DNA of 64,000 bases from WGMI01 sp041739275 (GTDB lineage: Bacteria; Bacteroidota; Bacteroidia; Flavobacteriales; Schleiferiaceae). Below the pieces are notes generated by a model, which saw only the letters and a program-made list of their open reading frames with translations, ran no database searches and was not told where the DNA came from. Position 1 is the first letter of the stretch. Each line of letters begins with the position of its first letter. The position numbers were made by a program, and so were the translations under genes. The DNA is taken from positions 1-64,000 of the forward strand of contig JBGSOF010000055.1 in the NCBI GenBank assembly GCA_041739275.1, read 5' to 3'. Below are positions 1 through 8,374 of this stretch, one piece after another.

Positions 1-63
1 TCAAAAACCAGCTAGGACAAGAGAGCGCGACCGGTAGAAAAGATTCAGGGTTGGATCTCCGAC

Positions 64-114
64 AGAGCCACGAGCCATCGTGGCTCTACTCTTTCTTTGG
101 AGCAGCAAAGAAAG
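64..114. repeat. Two adjacent hairpins (REP-like)
   Basis: Two perfect inverted repeats lie side by side. The first has a 10-base stem at 64-73 pairing with 78-87 around a 4-base loop. The second has a 9-base stem at 91-99 pairing with 106-114. They lie just left of the larger repeat at 145-248, beyond the 3' end of trxA, in a 458-base stretch with no convincing gene. Such palindromes resemble REP-type elements, but no copy number can be given from one window. Confidence 0.6.
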
Positions 115-144
115 AAGGCCTCCGCGACGTTTTAACACCAAGGG

Positions 145-248
145 ACACATGTAGCCCCGCACGATTGTGCGGGGGTGCACATCAAGGTCGTAGAGAGGGA
201 ATGAACAGCGAAGGTCATCTTACAATGCTCATCGGCGAAGCCGGAAGA
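145..248 (+). repeat. Dispersed hairpin repeat, copy 1
   Basis: This 104-base segment is nearly identical to 51528-51678, apart from an extra insert of about 47 bases in the second copy. It contains a perfect 8-base stem (155-162 with 167-174, loop GATT) rich in C and G. Outside the hairpin, long blocks of identity continue (roughly 178-219 and 230-248), so this is a real repeat and not just a similar palindrome. A short open frame crosses both copies, but its peptide similarity simply reflects the DNA repeat. Both copies lie beyond the 3' ends of genes. Confidence 0.85.
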
Positions 249-402
249 CATCGAATCCAATTCTTCAATAAACAAAATCGGACAAGACAGAAAATCAGCG
301 CATTTCAATCATGCTCGCTCCAGTGTTGCCTAAATGTTTGCATGAAAAACATGTCTCTCCCCAGAAATATCCCGTGACCCAAAATAAGCCCCTCCTCACC
401 TC

Positions 403-430
403 AAAAAAAAAGCCCGCCGAACGCAGGGCT
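403..430 (-). terminator. Intrinsic terminator of trxA
   Basis: Read on the minus strand, a stem AGCCC/GGGCT with inner pairs is followed by nine T residues. It begins about 30 bases after the trxA stop codon, as expected for a Rho-independent terminator. Confidence 0.8.
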
Positions 431-458
431 CGACAGGCTTCTTCAAGAGACTTTCGAA

Positions 459-782
459 TTACATCGCGGCATCCAATTTGGCTGCCAACACATTCTTCGG
501 AGCCACTCCCACTTGTTTGTCCACCACTTGGCCTCCTTTGAAAACCAAAAGTGTCGGGATGTTGCGAATGCCAAAGCGACCCGCCACCTCGCCGTGCTCG
601 TCCACGTTCAGTTTACCGACCACGGCACGGCCTTCGTATTCGTGCGAGAGTTCTTCAACCATCGGACCGACCATGCGGCAGGGTCCACACCACTCGGCCC
701 AAAAATCGACCAAGACGGGCTTGTCGGAGTTGAGAACGAGTTCGTCAAAATTGCTGTTGGTGATTTCGATCGCCATTTTCAA
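459..782 (-). CDS. trxA: Thioredoxin
   Basis: This is a 107-residue thioredoxin, a cytoplasmic disulfide reductase that recycles oxidised proteins such as ribonucleotide reductase. The active site WCGPCR is at about residues 31-36, followed later by the conserved cis-proline region NIPTLLVF. The length is normal for TrxA. The start ATG at 782 is followed two codons later by a second ATG (776), and either could be used. A good -7 promoter box lies 75 bases upstream (857-864) and a terminator follows at 403-430. The gene lies just downstream of dnaE in the same direction but has its own promoter, so it is probably transcribed separately. Confidence 0.95.
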   Translation of the reverse strand: MKMAIEITNSNFDELVLNSDKPVLVDFWAEWCGPCRMVGPMVEELSHEYEGRAVVGKLNVDEHGEVAGRFGIRNIPTLLVFKGGQVVDKQVGVAPKNVLAAKLDAAM

Positions 783-856
783 ATTGTTCTAAATGATACA
801 ATGAACACAGTTTGAACGAAAAAGACAATTGCTTGGCCGGTTCGTTTAGACTACTG

Positions 857-864
857 CAAAGATA
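857..864 (-). promoter_or_regulatory. Promoter -7 box for trxA
   Basis: On the minus strand this reads TATCTTTG, an exact match to the Bacteroidota -7 consensus TAnnTTTG. A TTG triplet lies 16 bases further upstream, slightly closer than the usual 19. The box is about 75 bases from the trxA start. Confidence 0.55.
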
Positions 865-932
865 CACCCCCTATCTCGAGCAAGAGGGTCGGCCTACGGA
901 CCTTTGATCTATCAATCGATCGGAAACATCAA

Positions 933-3900
933 TTAAAGAACCCAATACTCCAAGCCCATCGAATCTAAAAATTCAAAAACCTGTTTGTTGAGTTCGATGC
1001 GCATTCCCGGCTTCGTCTTTAAAGAAAGGCTGTAGTCGTCGAAGACAGCCATAAAAGTGATGCCGATTCCCTTGCCCTGTTCGGGTTTGTTGATTTTGAC
1101 CAAGGCGACCAACTCTTCTCTGATTCCCGACAGCAGCTCGGCCAAGGGCAGCTTGACCTTGATGCTCTTGGGAAGCTCGAGCATCACCTTCGAAAGCAAC
1201 ATCACATTTTGAACTCTCAGTCTTTTGCGAACAACGTCGCTTCCCCCCTCGCGGCCCGGATATGTTTTGACCTCCCACTGAGCTTTGATCCAAAGGCTCT
1301 CGCCCGGTTCGAACCAGTGCTTGAACTTTAGGCATTCCTCTCCGTACAGTCTCAGTTCGTAGTGGCCTTTTTGGTCTTCGAGCACCGTGGAGAGCATCGG
1401 TTCGTCTCGCTGTGTGGTGCCGTGACGCGCAGAACTGACCATGGCCGCAAAAGCCACCTCTCGGGCGCCTTCATTTTCCAAGTCAGCCAAACCGTTGAGA
1501 TCGCGGTCGGTAAAAAATGCAATCTCTCGTTTGTACGGATCGAGTGGATGGCCGCTGAGGTAAAGACCCAAAACATCTCGTTCGTGCTGAAGCCTTTGCC
1601 GCTCGCTCCATTCGGGTACATCGGGCAGAATGAGGTCGGGAAGCTCGGTTTCGGGGCTGTCTCCAAACAAGCTCGCCTGACCGCTTTCGCCCATGGCCCG
1701 AGCCGCTTGAGCGTAACGCACCGCCTTTTCGAGAAAACTCTTGCCGTCTTCTTCGTGCACCAATGCCGCTCTTTTGCCTTCACAAACCGAATCGAAAGCC
1801 CCGCCGAGCACCAAACTCTGCAAAGCCGCCTTGTTGACCGAACGGGTATCGAGCCTTTTGAGAAAGTCGTTGAAACTTGAAAAAGGTCCGCGCGCCTCGC
1901 GTTCCGCCAAAATGCTGTGAACGGCATTCTCGCTCATTCCCTTGATTCCGAGCAGTCCAAATCGAATCACGCCCTTGCCATTCGCGCCAAATTGAACAAT
2001 CGATTCGTTGATGTCGGGGCCCAAAACAGAGAGGTTGATGCGCATGCACTCTTCGAGAAAAAACGAGATTTTCTCGGTGTCTCCCATGTTGTGCGTCAAC
2101 ACCGCGGCCATGAACTCCGCGGGGTAGTGCACCTTGAGATAGGCCGTTTGAAAGGCGACGACTGAATAGCAGGCTGCATGAGATTTGTTGAAGGCATACT
2201 CGGCGAACTTTTCCCAGTCTGTCCAAATTTTTTCGAGGGTTGGGCGGGGATGTCCATTCTTTTCTGCGCCTTCCATAAACTTCGGCTTGAGCTCGTCGAG
2301 CTGGGCGCGAATTTTCTTGCCCATCGCCTTGCGAAGTTTATCGGCTTCGCCCCGCGTAAAACCACCGAGTTTTCGAGACAGCTGCATCACTTGCTCTTGG
2401 TAGACGGTGATGCCGTAGGTCTCCGATAGAATTTCTTCCATTTCGGGCAAGTCGTACGAAATCGCTTCCAGACCGTTTTTTCGACTCGTGAAATTGGGGA
2501 TGTATTCCATGGGCCCGGGGCGATACAAAGCGTTCATCGCGACAATGTCTTCAAACACGTCGGGCTTGAGCATCCGCAAGCTTTTTTGCATGCCCACCGA
2601 TTCAAATTGAAATATGGCGTTGGTATCGCCTCGGGCAAAGAGCTCGAGGGTTTCTCGGTCGTCGAGCGGAATGTCGTCCAAGACAATGCTGTGCCCGTGA
2701 TTCCGTTCGATCAACTCGAGCGCCGTTTGAATGATGCTCAAGGTCCTCAAGCCCAATAAGTCCATTTTTAGAAGACCCGCGCTTTCGACCACGTCGTTGT
2801 CGAATTGGGTCACAGGCATTTTCGAGTCTTTCGGGCTCATGGTGGGTACCAAATCGCTGACATCCTTGGGCGCAATGATGACCCCGCATGGGTGCACCCC
2901 CGTATTCCGAAGCGCCCCTTCAATTTTATTCGCCGCGCGCAGAGCCCGGCCGACCAGCGAATCGCCCGCGGCCAGCTTTCGAAGTTCTTTGGCTCCGTTC
3001 ACTTGATCGGACTTGCGCATTTTGTCTGCGAGGTCTTTTTCGGGCAGGCTGAGCAAATCGGCCATGCTCAGCCCGTCTGGGATCAATTTGGCGTAGAGAT
3101 TCGCATCAGAGATCGGCACTTCGAGCACTCGAGCGGCATCGCGAAAGGCCGATTTTGCGGCTAAGCTGCCGTAGGTGATGATCTGCACCACCTTGTCGGC
3201 TCCATATTTTTCGGAGACATAGCTAATAACCTTGTCGCGGCCATTGTATTCAAAGTCGATGTCGATATCGGGCAGAGACACCCGATCGGGATTTAAAAAA
3301 CGTTCGAAGAGCAAGCCGTATTTGAGCGGATCCACATTGGTGATTCCGGTGCAATAAGCCACCACCGATCCCGCGGCCGAACCCCGCCCCGGACCCACCG
3401 AAACCCCGAGTTCCCAGGCTTTGTTGGTGAAGTCTTGAACAATGAGGAAATAGCCCGGATAACCGGTTTTCTCAATTACAGAAAGCTCAAAGTCGATGCG
3501 TTCTCGAATCTCGGGTTTGAGCTCGGGATATCTCTTGGCAGCTCCTTGATAGGTCAAGTGGCGGAGATAGGCATTTTCTCCTTTTTTTCCGTCCGATTCG
3601 GCATCCGAAGGGTCGACAAACTCCGAGGGTATGTCGAATTTCGGAAGCAAGACCGGGCGTTTCAAATCGTACTCCTCGATTTGTTCCAAAATGTGCCCCA
3701 GGGTTTCGAAACTCTCGGGGAGATCTTGAAAAAGCTCGGCGAGCTCGGCGGGATCTGAAAAAAAGAACTGTTTGTTGGGAAGTGCCTTTCGAAAAGCGTA
3801 GCCCCTTCCGACCGGGGTCGACATTTTATGACCGTCTTTGACGCAGAGCATAATCTCTTGAGCCTCGGCATCTTCAGCTTCGATATAGAAGCTCTCTCTC

Positions 3901-5252
3901 GAAGCGAAAAACGGTACATTTTCCGCCCGACACATCTTGATTAGACTCCGATTGACTTCCTCTTCTTCGGCCAGGCCATGTCGATTGATTTCGACATAAA
4001 AATCGCTCCCGAAGTGATTCTTCCACCAGCCAAAAGCGTGCTCCGCTTCGCGATCTCCGACGTTGAGCAGCAGAGAGGGAATTTCGCCCTCCAGGCCTCC
4101 GGAGGTCGCGATTAAACCTTCTTTGTATTGGAGCAAGAGTTCTCGATCGATTCTGGGGACGTAATAAAAACCTTCGGAATAAGCGATCGAACTCAGCTTG
4201 ACCAAATTGTGATACCCCTTCAAGTTTTTAGCCAAGAGAACTTGTCGATACCCATCGTCTTTTTTCGTCCTATCGCTTCGGTCTTTGCACAAGTGAATCT
4301 CGAGGCCGACAATCGGTTTCAGCCCTCGCTTTTTGGCTTCGTCCACAAAGACAAAGGCGCCAAAAAGATTGTCGAAATCGGTCAAAGCCATCGCCTTGAT
4401 CCCCATTTCGGCGGCCTTTTGAACCAGTTTTCGAACGTCGCCCACGGCTTCTTGAACCGAAAATTGGCTGTGCACATGCAAGGGGACGTACAAAGCGGGA
4501 TCCGGTCCTGAGCTGCTGCCCCGAATGGGTTCGGAACCCGAATCGAGATCGCTTTCTTCGGCCCAATCTCCCCAAGGGTCGGGGACGATGTCTTGGGCGG
4601 GAACTCCCCGTACATATTTGAGTCTAAGAGCTTCTATATCTGATTTATAGGCAGAAAAAGGAGCCTCAGACATAGCCCCGATGCGCAGGGCCTCAAAAAA
4701 ACATCGCGCCGTGGCATCGACATCGGCTGCAGCATTGTGCGCCGAAGAAAACTCTGCTCCGAACAGCTTTTGATGGAGTTCTGAGAGGGTGGGCCATTTG
4801 AATCCCCCGCCTTTGCCCCCGGGAAGGGCGCAGTGTTCTTTGGTTTCTTCTTTGGTATCGAGCGTTTTTATGTTTTTTAGGACTGAAGAAAACCCCGTTC
4901 GTTCGTGCTCTCCCAACACCACATCGAGGTCAAATTCGATGTTGTGTCCTACCACGAGGACGACCTGTTGAAGCGCTTGTTCGAATTGCTCCAAAACTTC
5001 GTGCAGGGGCTTGCCAAAGTGCAGGGCTTTGCCCGTGGAGATGCCGTGTATCTGGGCCGCTTTAAACGGAATGTTGAACCCGTCGGGGCGCACGAGTTCG
5101 TTGCCCAAACCGAGGAGTTCGCCCCGGGTGTTTCTCAGTTGCCATGCCAGCTGAACCAAGCGGGGAGCCTTGCCGTCAATTTTAAGGCCGGTCGTTTCGG
5201 TGTCGAAGATGAGTATGAGTGCATCGCCCGGCTCGATGTATGTTGAATCCAT
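933..5252 (-). CDS. dnaE: DNA polymerase III alpha subunit with N-terminal exonuclease
   Basis: The 1439-residue replicative polymerase subunit carries its own proofreading-type domain. Residues about 13-190 are a DnaQ-like 3'-5' exonuclease with motif DTETTG at 17-22. A PHP domain begins near residue 256 with HVHSQFS. The polymerase palm holds PDIDID at about 660-665. The C-terminal part has the helix-hairpin-helix and OB-fold regions usual for DnaE. An exonuclease fused to the front of DnaE is known in Bacteroidota, so the extra 200 residues are expected here. The start ATG at 5252 gives a protein beginning shortly before the exonuclease fold. trxA follows 150 bases downstream. Confidence 0.96.
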   Translation of the reverse strand: MDSTYIEPGDALILIFDTETTGLKIDGKAPRLVQLAWQLRNTRGELLGLGNELVRPDGFNIPFKAAQIHGISTGKALHFGKPLHEVLEQFEQALQQVVLVVGHNIEFDLDVVLGEHERTGFSSVLKNIKTLDTKEETKEHCALPGGKGGGFKWPTLSELHQKLFGAEFSSAHNAAADVDATARCFFEALRIGAMSEAPFSAYKSDIEALRLKYVRGVPAQDIVPDPWGDWAEESDLDSGSEPIRGSSSGPDPALYVPLHVHSQFSVQEAVGDVRKLVQKAAEMGIKAMALTDFDNLFGAFVFVDEAKKRGLKPIVGLEIHLCKDRSDRTKKDDGYRQVLLAKNLKGYHNLVKLSSIAYSEGFYYVPRIDRELLLQYKEGLIATSGGLEGEIPSLLLNVGDREAEHAFGWWKNHFGSDFYVEINRHGLAEEEEVNRSLIKMCRAENVPFFASRESFYIEAEDAEAQEIMLCVKDGHKMSTPVGRGYAFRKALPNKQFFFSDPAELAELFQDLPESFETLGHILEQIEEYDLKRPVLLPKFDIPSEFVDPSDAESDGKKGENAYLRHLTYQGAAKRYPELKPEIRERIDFELSVIEKTGYPGYFLIVQDFTNKAWELGVSVGPGRGSAAGSVVAYCTGITNVDPLKYGLLFERFLNPDRVSLPDIDIDFEYNGRDKVISYVSEKYGADKVVQIITYGSLAAKSAFRDAARVLEVPISDANLYAKLIPDGLSMADLLSLPEKDLADKMRKSDQVNGAKELRKLAAGDSLVGRALRAANKIEGALRNTGVHPCGVIIAPKDVSDLVPTMSPKDSKMPVTQFDNDVVESAGLLKMDLLGLRTLSIIQTALELIERNHGHSIVLDDIPLDDRETLELFARGDTNAIFQFESVGMQKSLRMLKPDVFEDIVAMNALYRPGPMEYIPNFTSRKNGLEAISYDLPEMEEILSETYGITVYQEQVMQLSRKLGGFTRGEADKLRKAMGKKIRAQLDELKPKFMEGAEKNGHPRPTLEKIWTDWEKFAEYAFNKSHAACYSVVAFQTAYLKVHYPAEFMAAVLTHNMGDTEKISFFLEECMRINLSVLGPDINESIVQFGANGKGVIRFGLLGIKGMSENAVHSILAEREARGPFSSFNDFLKRLDTRSVNKAALQSLVLGGAFDSVCEGKRAALVHEEDGKSFLEKAVRYAQAARAMGESGQASLFGDSPETELPDLILPDVPEWSERQRLQHERDVLGLYLSGHPLDPYKREIAFFTDRDLNGLADLENEGAREVAFAAMVSSARHGTTQRDEPMLSTVLEDQKGHYELRLYGEECLKFKHWFEPGESLWIKAQWEVKTYPGREGGSDVVRKRLRVQNVMLLSKVMLELPKSIKVKLPLAELLSGIREELVALVKINKPEQGKGIGITFMAVFDDYSLSLKTKPGMRIELNKQVFEFLDSMGLEYWVL

Positions 5253-5378
5253 TTTTTATAGTTCTGTGATTTTCAGGAAAATCGACTCTGTTTTTGAGAT
5301 CGTTTTCCGAGTTTTAAGTTAGACCGACGAAGTCGCTGTACATGAAAACGGCTTTCAGAGTTTTGAACACCGCGTTTC

Positions 5379-5428
5379 AAAAGCCCATGGATTATCTCTT
5401 TTCTGTCGAAATCAGAGACATGGGTTTT
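5379..5428. repeat. Long imperfect inverted repeat upstream of dnaE
   Basis: An outer stem pairs AAAA(g)CCCATG at 5379-5389 with CATGGGTTTT at 5419-5428, and an inner TCTCT/AGAGA pairing continues it. A run of four T residues follows the stem on both strands, so it could terminate transcription from the response regulator gene or act in the 5' leader of dnaE. The sequence shows the pairing; the role is inferred. Confidence 0.5.
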
Positions 5429-5474
5429 CTTAGATTAGATCAAGGCATAGACTTCAGGGCGATGATTTGAGAAA

Positions 5475-5590
5475 ACTCCTGCGCCCTGCGCGTGAGAGAT
5501 CGAAGCGGCACCCCGAAACGCTTGGCGTTCGGAGTACAGCGGAGAGCCCGGCCCTGACGCGGCAAAGCCGATCAGGGACACGCCCTAAAT
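5475..5590. other. Structured intergenic element, possible RNA
   Basis: About 115 GC-rich bases lie between the response regulator stop (5608) and dnaE. Two compact hairpins are visible: 5513-5521 pairing with 5525-5532 (one bulged A, loop TTG) and 5552-5563 pairing with 5567-5577 (CCCTGA...TCAGGG outside, CGGC/GCCG inside, AAA loop). The segment has no convincing reading frame of its own. Its opening words (CTGCGC, CGTGAG, GAAGCGGCA) look to me like a family of intergenic elements common in Flavobacteriales, but that is memory, not a search. It may be a 3' leader element or a small RNA. Confidence 0.45.
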
Positions 5591-5607
5591 CAAAAAAAAA
5601 CGAAGAA

Positions 5608-6117
5608 TTAGCTCAGAAGCTTTTGCCGGAGCAAGAACTCCAGTTGGTCGTTGGCTCGTTCGAGCGCCCTGAGCAAGTCGGCATTGCGCTTTCGAAGATC
5701 GTAAACTTCAAAGGCACTGTGAATTGCGTTGCGAAGCTCGGATTCGTTCCACGGCTTGGTGAAGTATCGATACACCTGACCGCGATTGATGGCGTCGATG
5801 ACCGCGCTGATGTCCGAATAGCCCGTGAGCAGCATTCGCATGGGGGCGGAGTTCACTTTTTGGAGTTCTTCGAGCAGTTCAATGCCCGTCATCTGCGGCA
5901 TGCGCTGGTCGGTGATGACCACATCGGGTTTAAACTCGGCAAATAAGTTCAGCCCTTCAGCTCCCGAAAGGGCAATTTCAACTTCAAACTCTCTCCGAAA
6001 ACAGGCTTTAAACGATCTTAAATTCTCGATCTCGTCGTCCACATACAAGACTTTGATGCGCTCGACAGACTCCGTTTCAAGGGGGGTCTTATTCAAAGAG
6101 GGTTCTGATTCGGACAC
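5608..6117 (-). CDS. Single-domain response regulator with coiled-coil tail
   Basis: The 169-residue protein has a CheY-like receiver at about 20-140. It has the acidic pair D27-D28, phosphoacceptor D70 in ITDQRMPQ, T98, and K121 in the YFTKPW motif typical of the RpfG/Hnr type of receivers. Residues 140-169 are charged and heptad-like, probably a short coiled coil, and there is no DNA-binding or enzymatic output domain. It therefore probably acts by protein contact. No histidine kinase is in the window. It is divergent from the ThiF-like gene across 221 bases, which makes a functional link possible but unproven. Confidence 0.85.
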   Translation of the reverse strand: MSESEPSLNKTPLETESVERIKVLYVDDEIENLRSFKACFRREFEVEIALSGAEGLNLFAEFKPDVVITDQRMPQMTGIELLEELQKVNSAPMRMLLTGYSDISAVIDAINRGQVYRYFTKPWNESELRNAIHSAFEVYDLRKRNADLLRALERANDQLEFLLRQKLLS

Positions 6118-6338
6118 CTGAACAGATTGCTTTAATCGTTTCTGCTACTTCTCCCCACAAATGCTAAAGTAAATCTAAGCTGAATGGATCATATTGTTGA
6201 TAGTTTTTTAAAGAAGTTTGAAATCGCTTGCGTGCACCGCTAAATTTGATGGGTGAAACACTTTGACCGAATGCGGTTTTAACGTCTATGGAATGGAATT
6301 TTTTTCGTTCTTAAAAACGCAGCATCGTCGAGGATTAA

Positions 6339-7445
6339 TTGGACACATTCGCCTTGGAATCTCCCGCGCTCTTTAAACCTGAAATTGTTCGTTGTGCCGA
6401 TCTAAAGCCCGGAGAACGACCCCATTTTACCAATGGAACTCAGCCCCCTGTCTACGACCGAATCGATGCGCAATGGGCTGAAATTTATGCGCTTGAACAT
6501 CCTGAACTCCGACGCGACCCGATGCGCATGCGCAAGGAGGCAAGTGAATTTGGCCGAGCGCAAGCGGAAAAGCCCTTGGGCAACTGGGTGCTTTTTCCAT
6601 GGTTAAATCGCGCTGTCCGGATTTTGCCTGAAGAAGAGTTCGTGCGCGTTCGCACTTCGAGAAATCGGTTAAAAATAACGGCGGAACAAGCCGCTGTTCT
6701 GCACACAAAAACGGTGGGCATCATCGGTCTGTCTGTCGGGCAGAGCGTGGCGATGACATTGGCACTCGAACGGACGTTTGGCACGTTGATTCTCGCAGAC
6801 CACGACGATCTCGATCTGAGCAACCTCAATCGGGTGCGGGCGGGGGTGCAGCACATTGGTCTGGCCAAGACTGCGTTGGCGGCGCGACTGATCTCCGAGC
6901 TCGACCCGTATTTAAATATCGAGGTGCTGCCGGAGGGGATCACCATGAAAAACGTGAAGAAATTTGTGGGCAAGCTCGACCTGCTCATCGAAGAATGCGA
7001 TGCCTTGGACATCAAACTCTTGGCCAGAATGGAAGCGCGAAAGAGAAAAATACCGGTGCTGATGGATACTTCCGACCGGGGTATGCTCGACGTGGAGCGC
7101 TTCGACCTCGAGCCCGAACGACCGCTTTTTCACGGCTTGGCGGGACCTCATCCCGAGCAACTCGGCCTCACCTTGATGGACCCCGAACACCGACTGGGAT
7201 TGATGATGCGCATCGTCGATTATCCGAATTTAAGCCCTGAACTGAGACAGAGTTACGAACGGATCGGAAAAGACCTCCTCACTTGGCCTCAGCTGGCATC
7301 AGATGTGCAGTCGGGTGCGGGACATACCGCGGCGGCCTGTCGCAAAATTCTCCTGGGAGAACACATTCCGTCGGGTCGGTATTTCGTGGAAATGGACATT
7401 CATCGAGTCAACTATTCACAAATAGATCTGGAGCAATGGTCGTAA
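6339..7445 (+). CDS. ThiF/E1-like adenylyltransferase (Rv1355c-like)
   Basis: The 368-residue protein has a Rossmann-type ThiF/MoeB/HesA fold at about 125-225: a GIIGLSVGQSVA nucleotide loop near 127-138 and the family signature DHDDLDLSNLNR at 154-165. Such enzymes activate a carboxylate, often the C-terminus of a small protein, by adenylation. About 120 residues precede the fold, and these carry a helical, tryptophan-containing segment seen in the Rv1355c-like branch. No Cys-x2-Cys zinc pairs are visible, and no ubiquitin-like carrier gene is nearby. The start is TTG at 6339. The next gene overlaps its last 10 bases, so the two products are probably made and used together. Confidence 0.8.
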   Translation: MDTFALESPALFKPEIVRCADLKPGERPHFTNGTQPPVYDRIDAQWAEIYALEHPELRRDPMRMRKEASEFGRAQAEKPLGNWVLFPWLNRAVRILPEEEFVRVRTSRNRLKITAEQAAVLHTKTVGIIGLSVGQSVAMTLALERTFGTLILADHDDLDLSNLNRVRAGVQHIGLAKTALAARLISELDPYLNIEVLPEGITMKNVKKFVGKLDLLIEECDALDIKLLARMEARKRKIPVLMDTSDRGMLDVERFDLEPERPLFHGLAGPHPEQLGLTLMDPEHRLGLMMRIVDYPNLSPELRQSYERIGKDLLTWPQLASDVQSGAGHTAAACRKILLGEHIPSGRYFVEMDIHRVNYSQIDLEQWS

Positions 7446-8221
7446 TACGCGGTTTTCGGGCCATTGACGACCCGGCAGCCTCCCAGCGGTTCATCCTCGG
7501 GCACCGCAGGGTTCTGGAGGCACATGGTGTAAAAAAGGTCACTTCGAGCCGAAACGAATGGGCCGAGAATCCGAATGTCTTTGTCGTGAATGTCGAGAGC
7601 GAAGACGGCGACAAGGTCTACGGAGGGGCCCGGGTGCATGTCGCGGACGGCATCCACCCCTTGCCCATCGAAGAAGCTACGGGCTATATGGATTCCAAGA
7701 TTTACGATCGGGTGCACGAGTTGCGGGCCGTGGGCACGGGCGAGCTCTGCGGTCTCTGGAATTCCATGGAAGTGGCGGGCATGGGGATCGGCAGCTTTTT
7801 TGCGACCCGGGCGGCGGTGATTTTGACGAGTCAAATTGGCATTGAAACGCTCTGGGCACTTTGCGCCCCCTTTACGGTTCGATGGGCGGAGCGAATGGGG
7901 TGTCGAATTCAAAAGGACATCGGCAACGAAGGCACTTTTTACTATCCAAAACTCGATCTTCTAGCCACCGTCGTTTTGCTCGAAGACTGCGAAACGCTCG
8001 CCCATAGCAAGCCCGGAGAGAGAGCGAGGGCTTTTGAATTGCGCGAACGGCCCCGACAAATTGCACTCGAAGCTCCCCCGGGTCGAAAACAAGAAGTCGA
8101 AGTTCGATACGAACTCGAGATTCCCAACATCAAACCGGGCGAGTTTAAATATCCCGACTTAGGGGTTCGAAAACCCTACGGAATCGAGTTGCAAAGCGAA
8201 GAACGGCTTCCCGAATTCTGA
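7436..8221 (+). CDS. GNAT-like acyltransferase, partner of the ThiF-like protein
   Basis: This is 261 residues from ATG 7436, which overlaps the ThiF-like gene by 10 bases. The frame is open further upstream, but an earlier start would overlap the neighbour by over 150 bases. The pattern looks like a GNAT or LuxI-type fold: a strand then GGAR at 63-66, a conserved HELRAVG segment at 94-100, a glycine-containing helix cap (AGMGIGSFF), an alpha/beta stretch ending TVRWAERMG at about 147-155, then a final strand pair. Residues 195-261 are a tail rich in Pro, Arg and Glu. The acyl donor and acceptor are unknown. The fold call is from pattern only; the coupling to ThiF is seen directly. Confidence 0.6.
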   Translation: MVVIRGFRAIDDPAASQRFILGHRRVLEAHGVKKVTSSRNEWAENPNVFVVNVESEDGDKVYGGARVHVADGIHPLPIEEATGYMDSKIYDRVHELRAVGTGELCGLWNSMEVAGMGIGSFFATRAAVILTSQIGIETLWALCAPFTVRWAERMGCRIQKDIGNEGTFYYPKLDLLATVVLLEDCETLAHSKPGERARAFELRERPRQIALEAPPGRKQEVEVRYELEIPNIKPGEFKYPDLGVRKPYGIELQSEERLPEF

Positions 8222-8226
8222 GCGCG

Positions 8227-8261
8227 AAAGGAATGGCCGCGGGCAACGGTCGTCCTTTTTT
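8227..8261 (+). terminator. Terminator after the ThiF/GNAT pair
   Basis: AAAGGA (8227-8232) pairs with TCCTTT (8253-8258) and GGCCG (8235-8239) with CGGTC (8247-8251), followed by a T run. It starts 6 bases after the stop codon and closes the two-gene unit. Confidence 0.6.
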
Positions 8262-8374
8262 GAATGCGCCATCGCTTTTGCTTTTAGACTTCATTCTCGG
8301 GCGGAGCTAAATAATGGGGGGCGAATTAAAAAGTCCCATCGAACCAAAGCTCCCGCCCGAGGTTATCTTTAGGC

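Noticed and set aside
1..63. Possible partial gene at the left edge
   Set aside because: The bases show no frame continuing into a known family before the hairpins begin.
7283..7435. Longer version of the GNAT-like protein starting at 7283
   Set aside because: The extra 51 codons lie inside the ThiF-like coding sequence and show no fold; ATG 7436 gives an ordinary short overlap.
8364..8371. TATCTTTA as a promoter of the VWA gene
   Set aside because: It ends only 4 bases before the start codon and would require a leaderless or truncated message.
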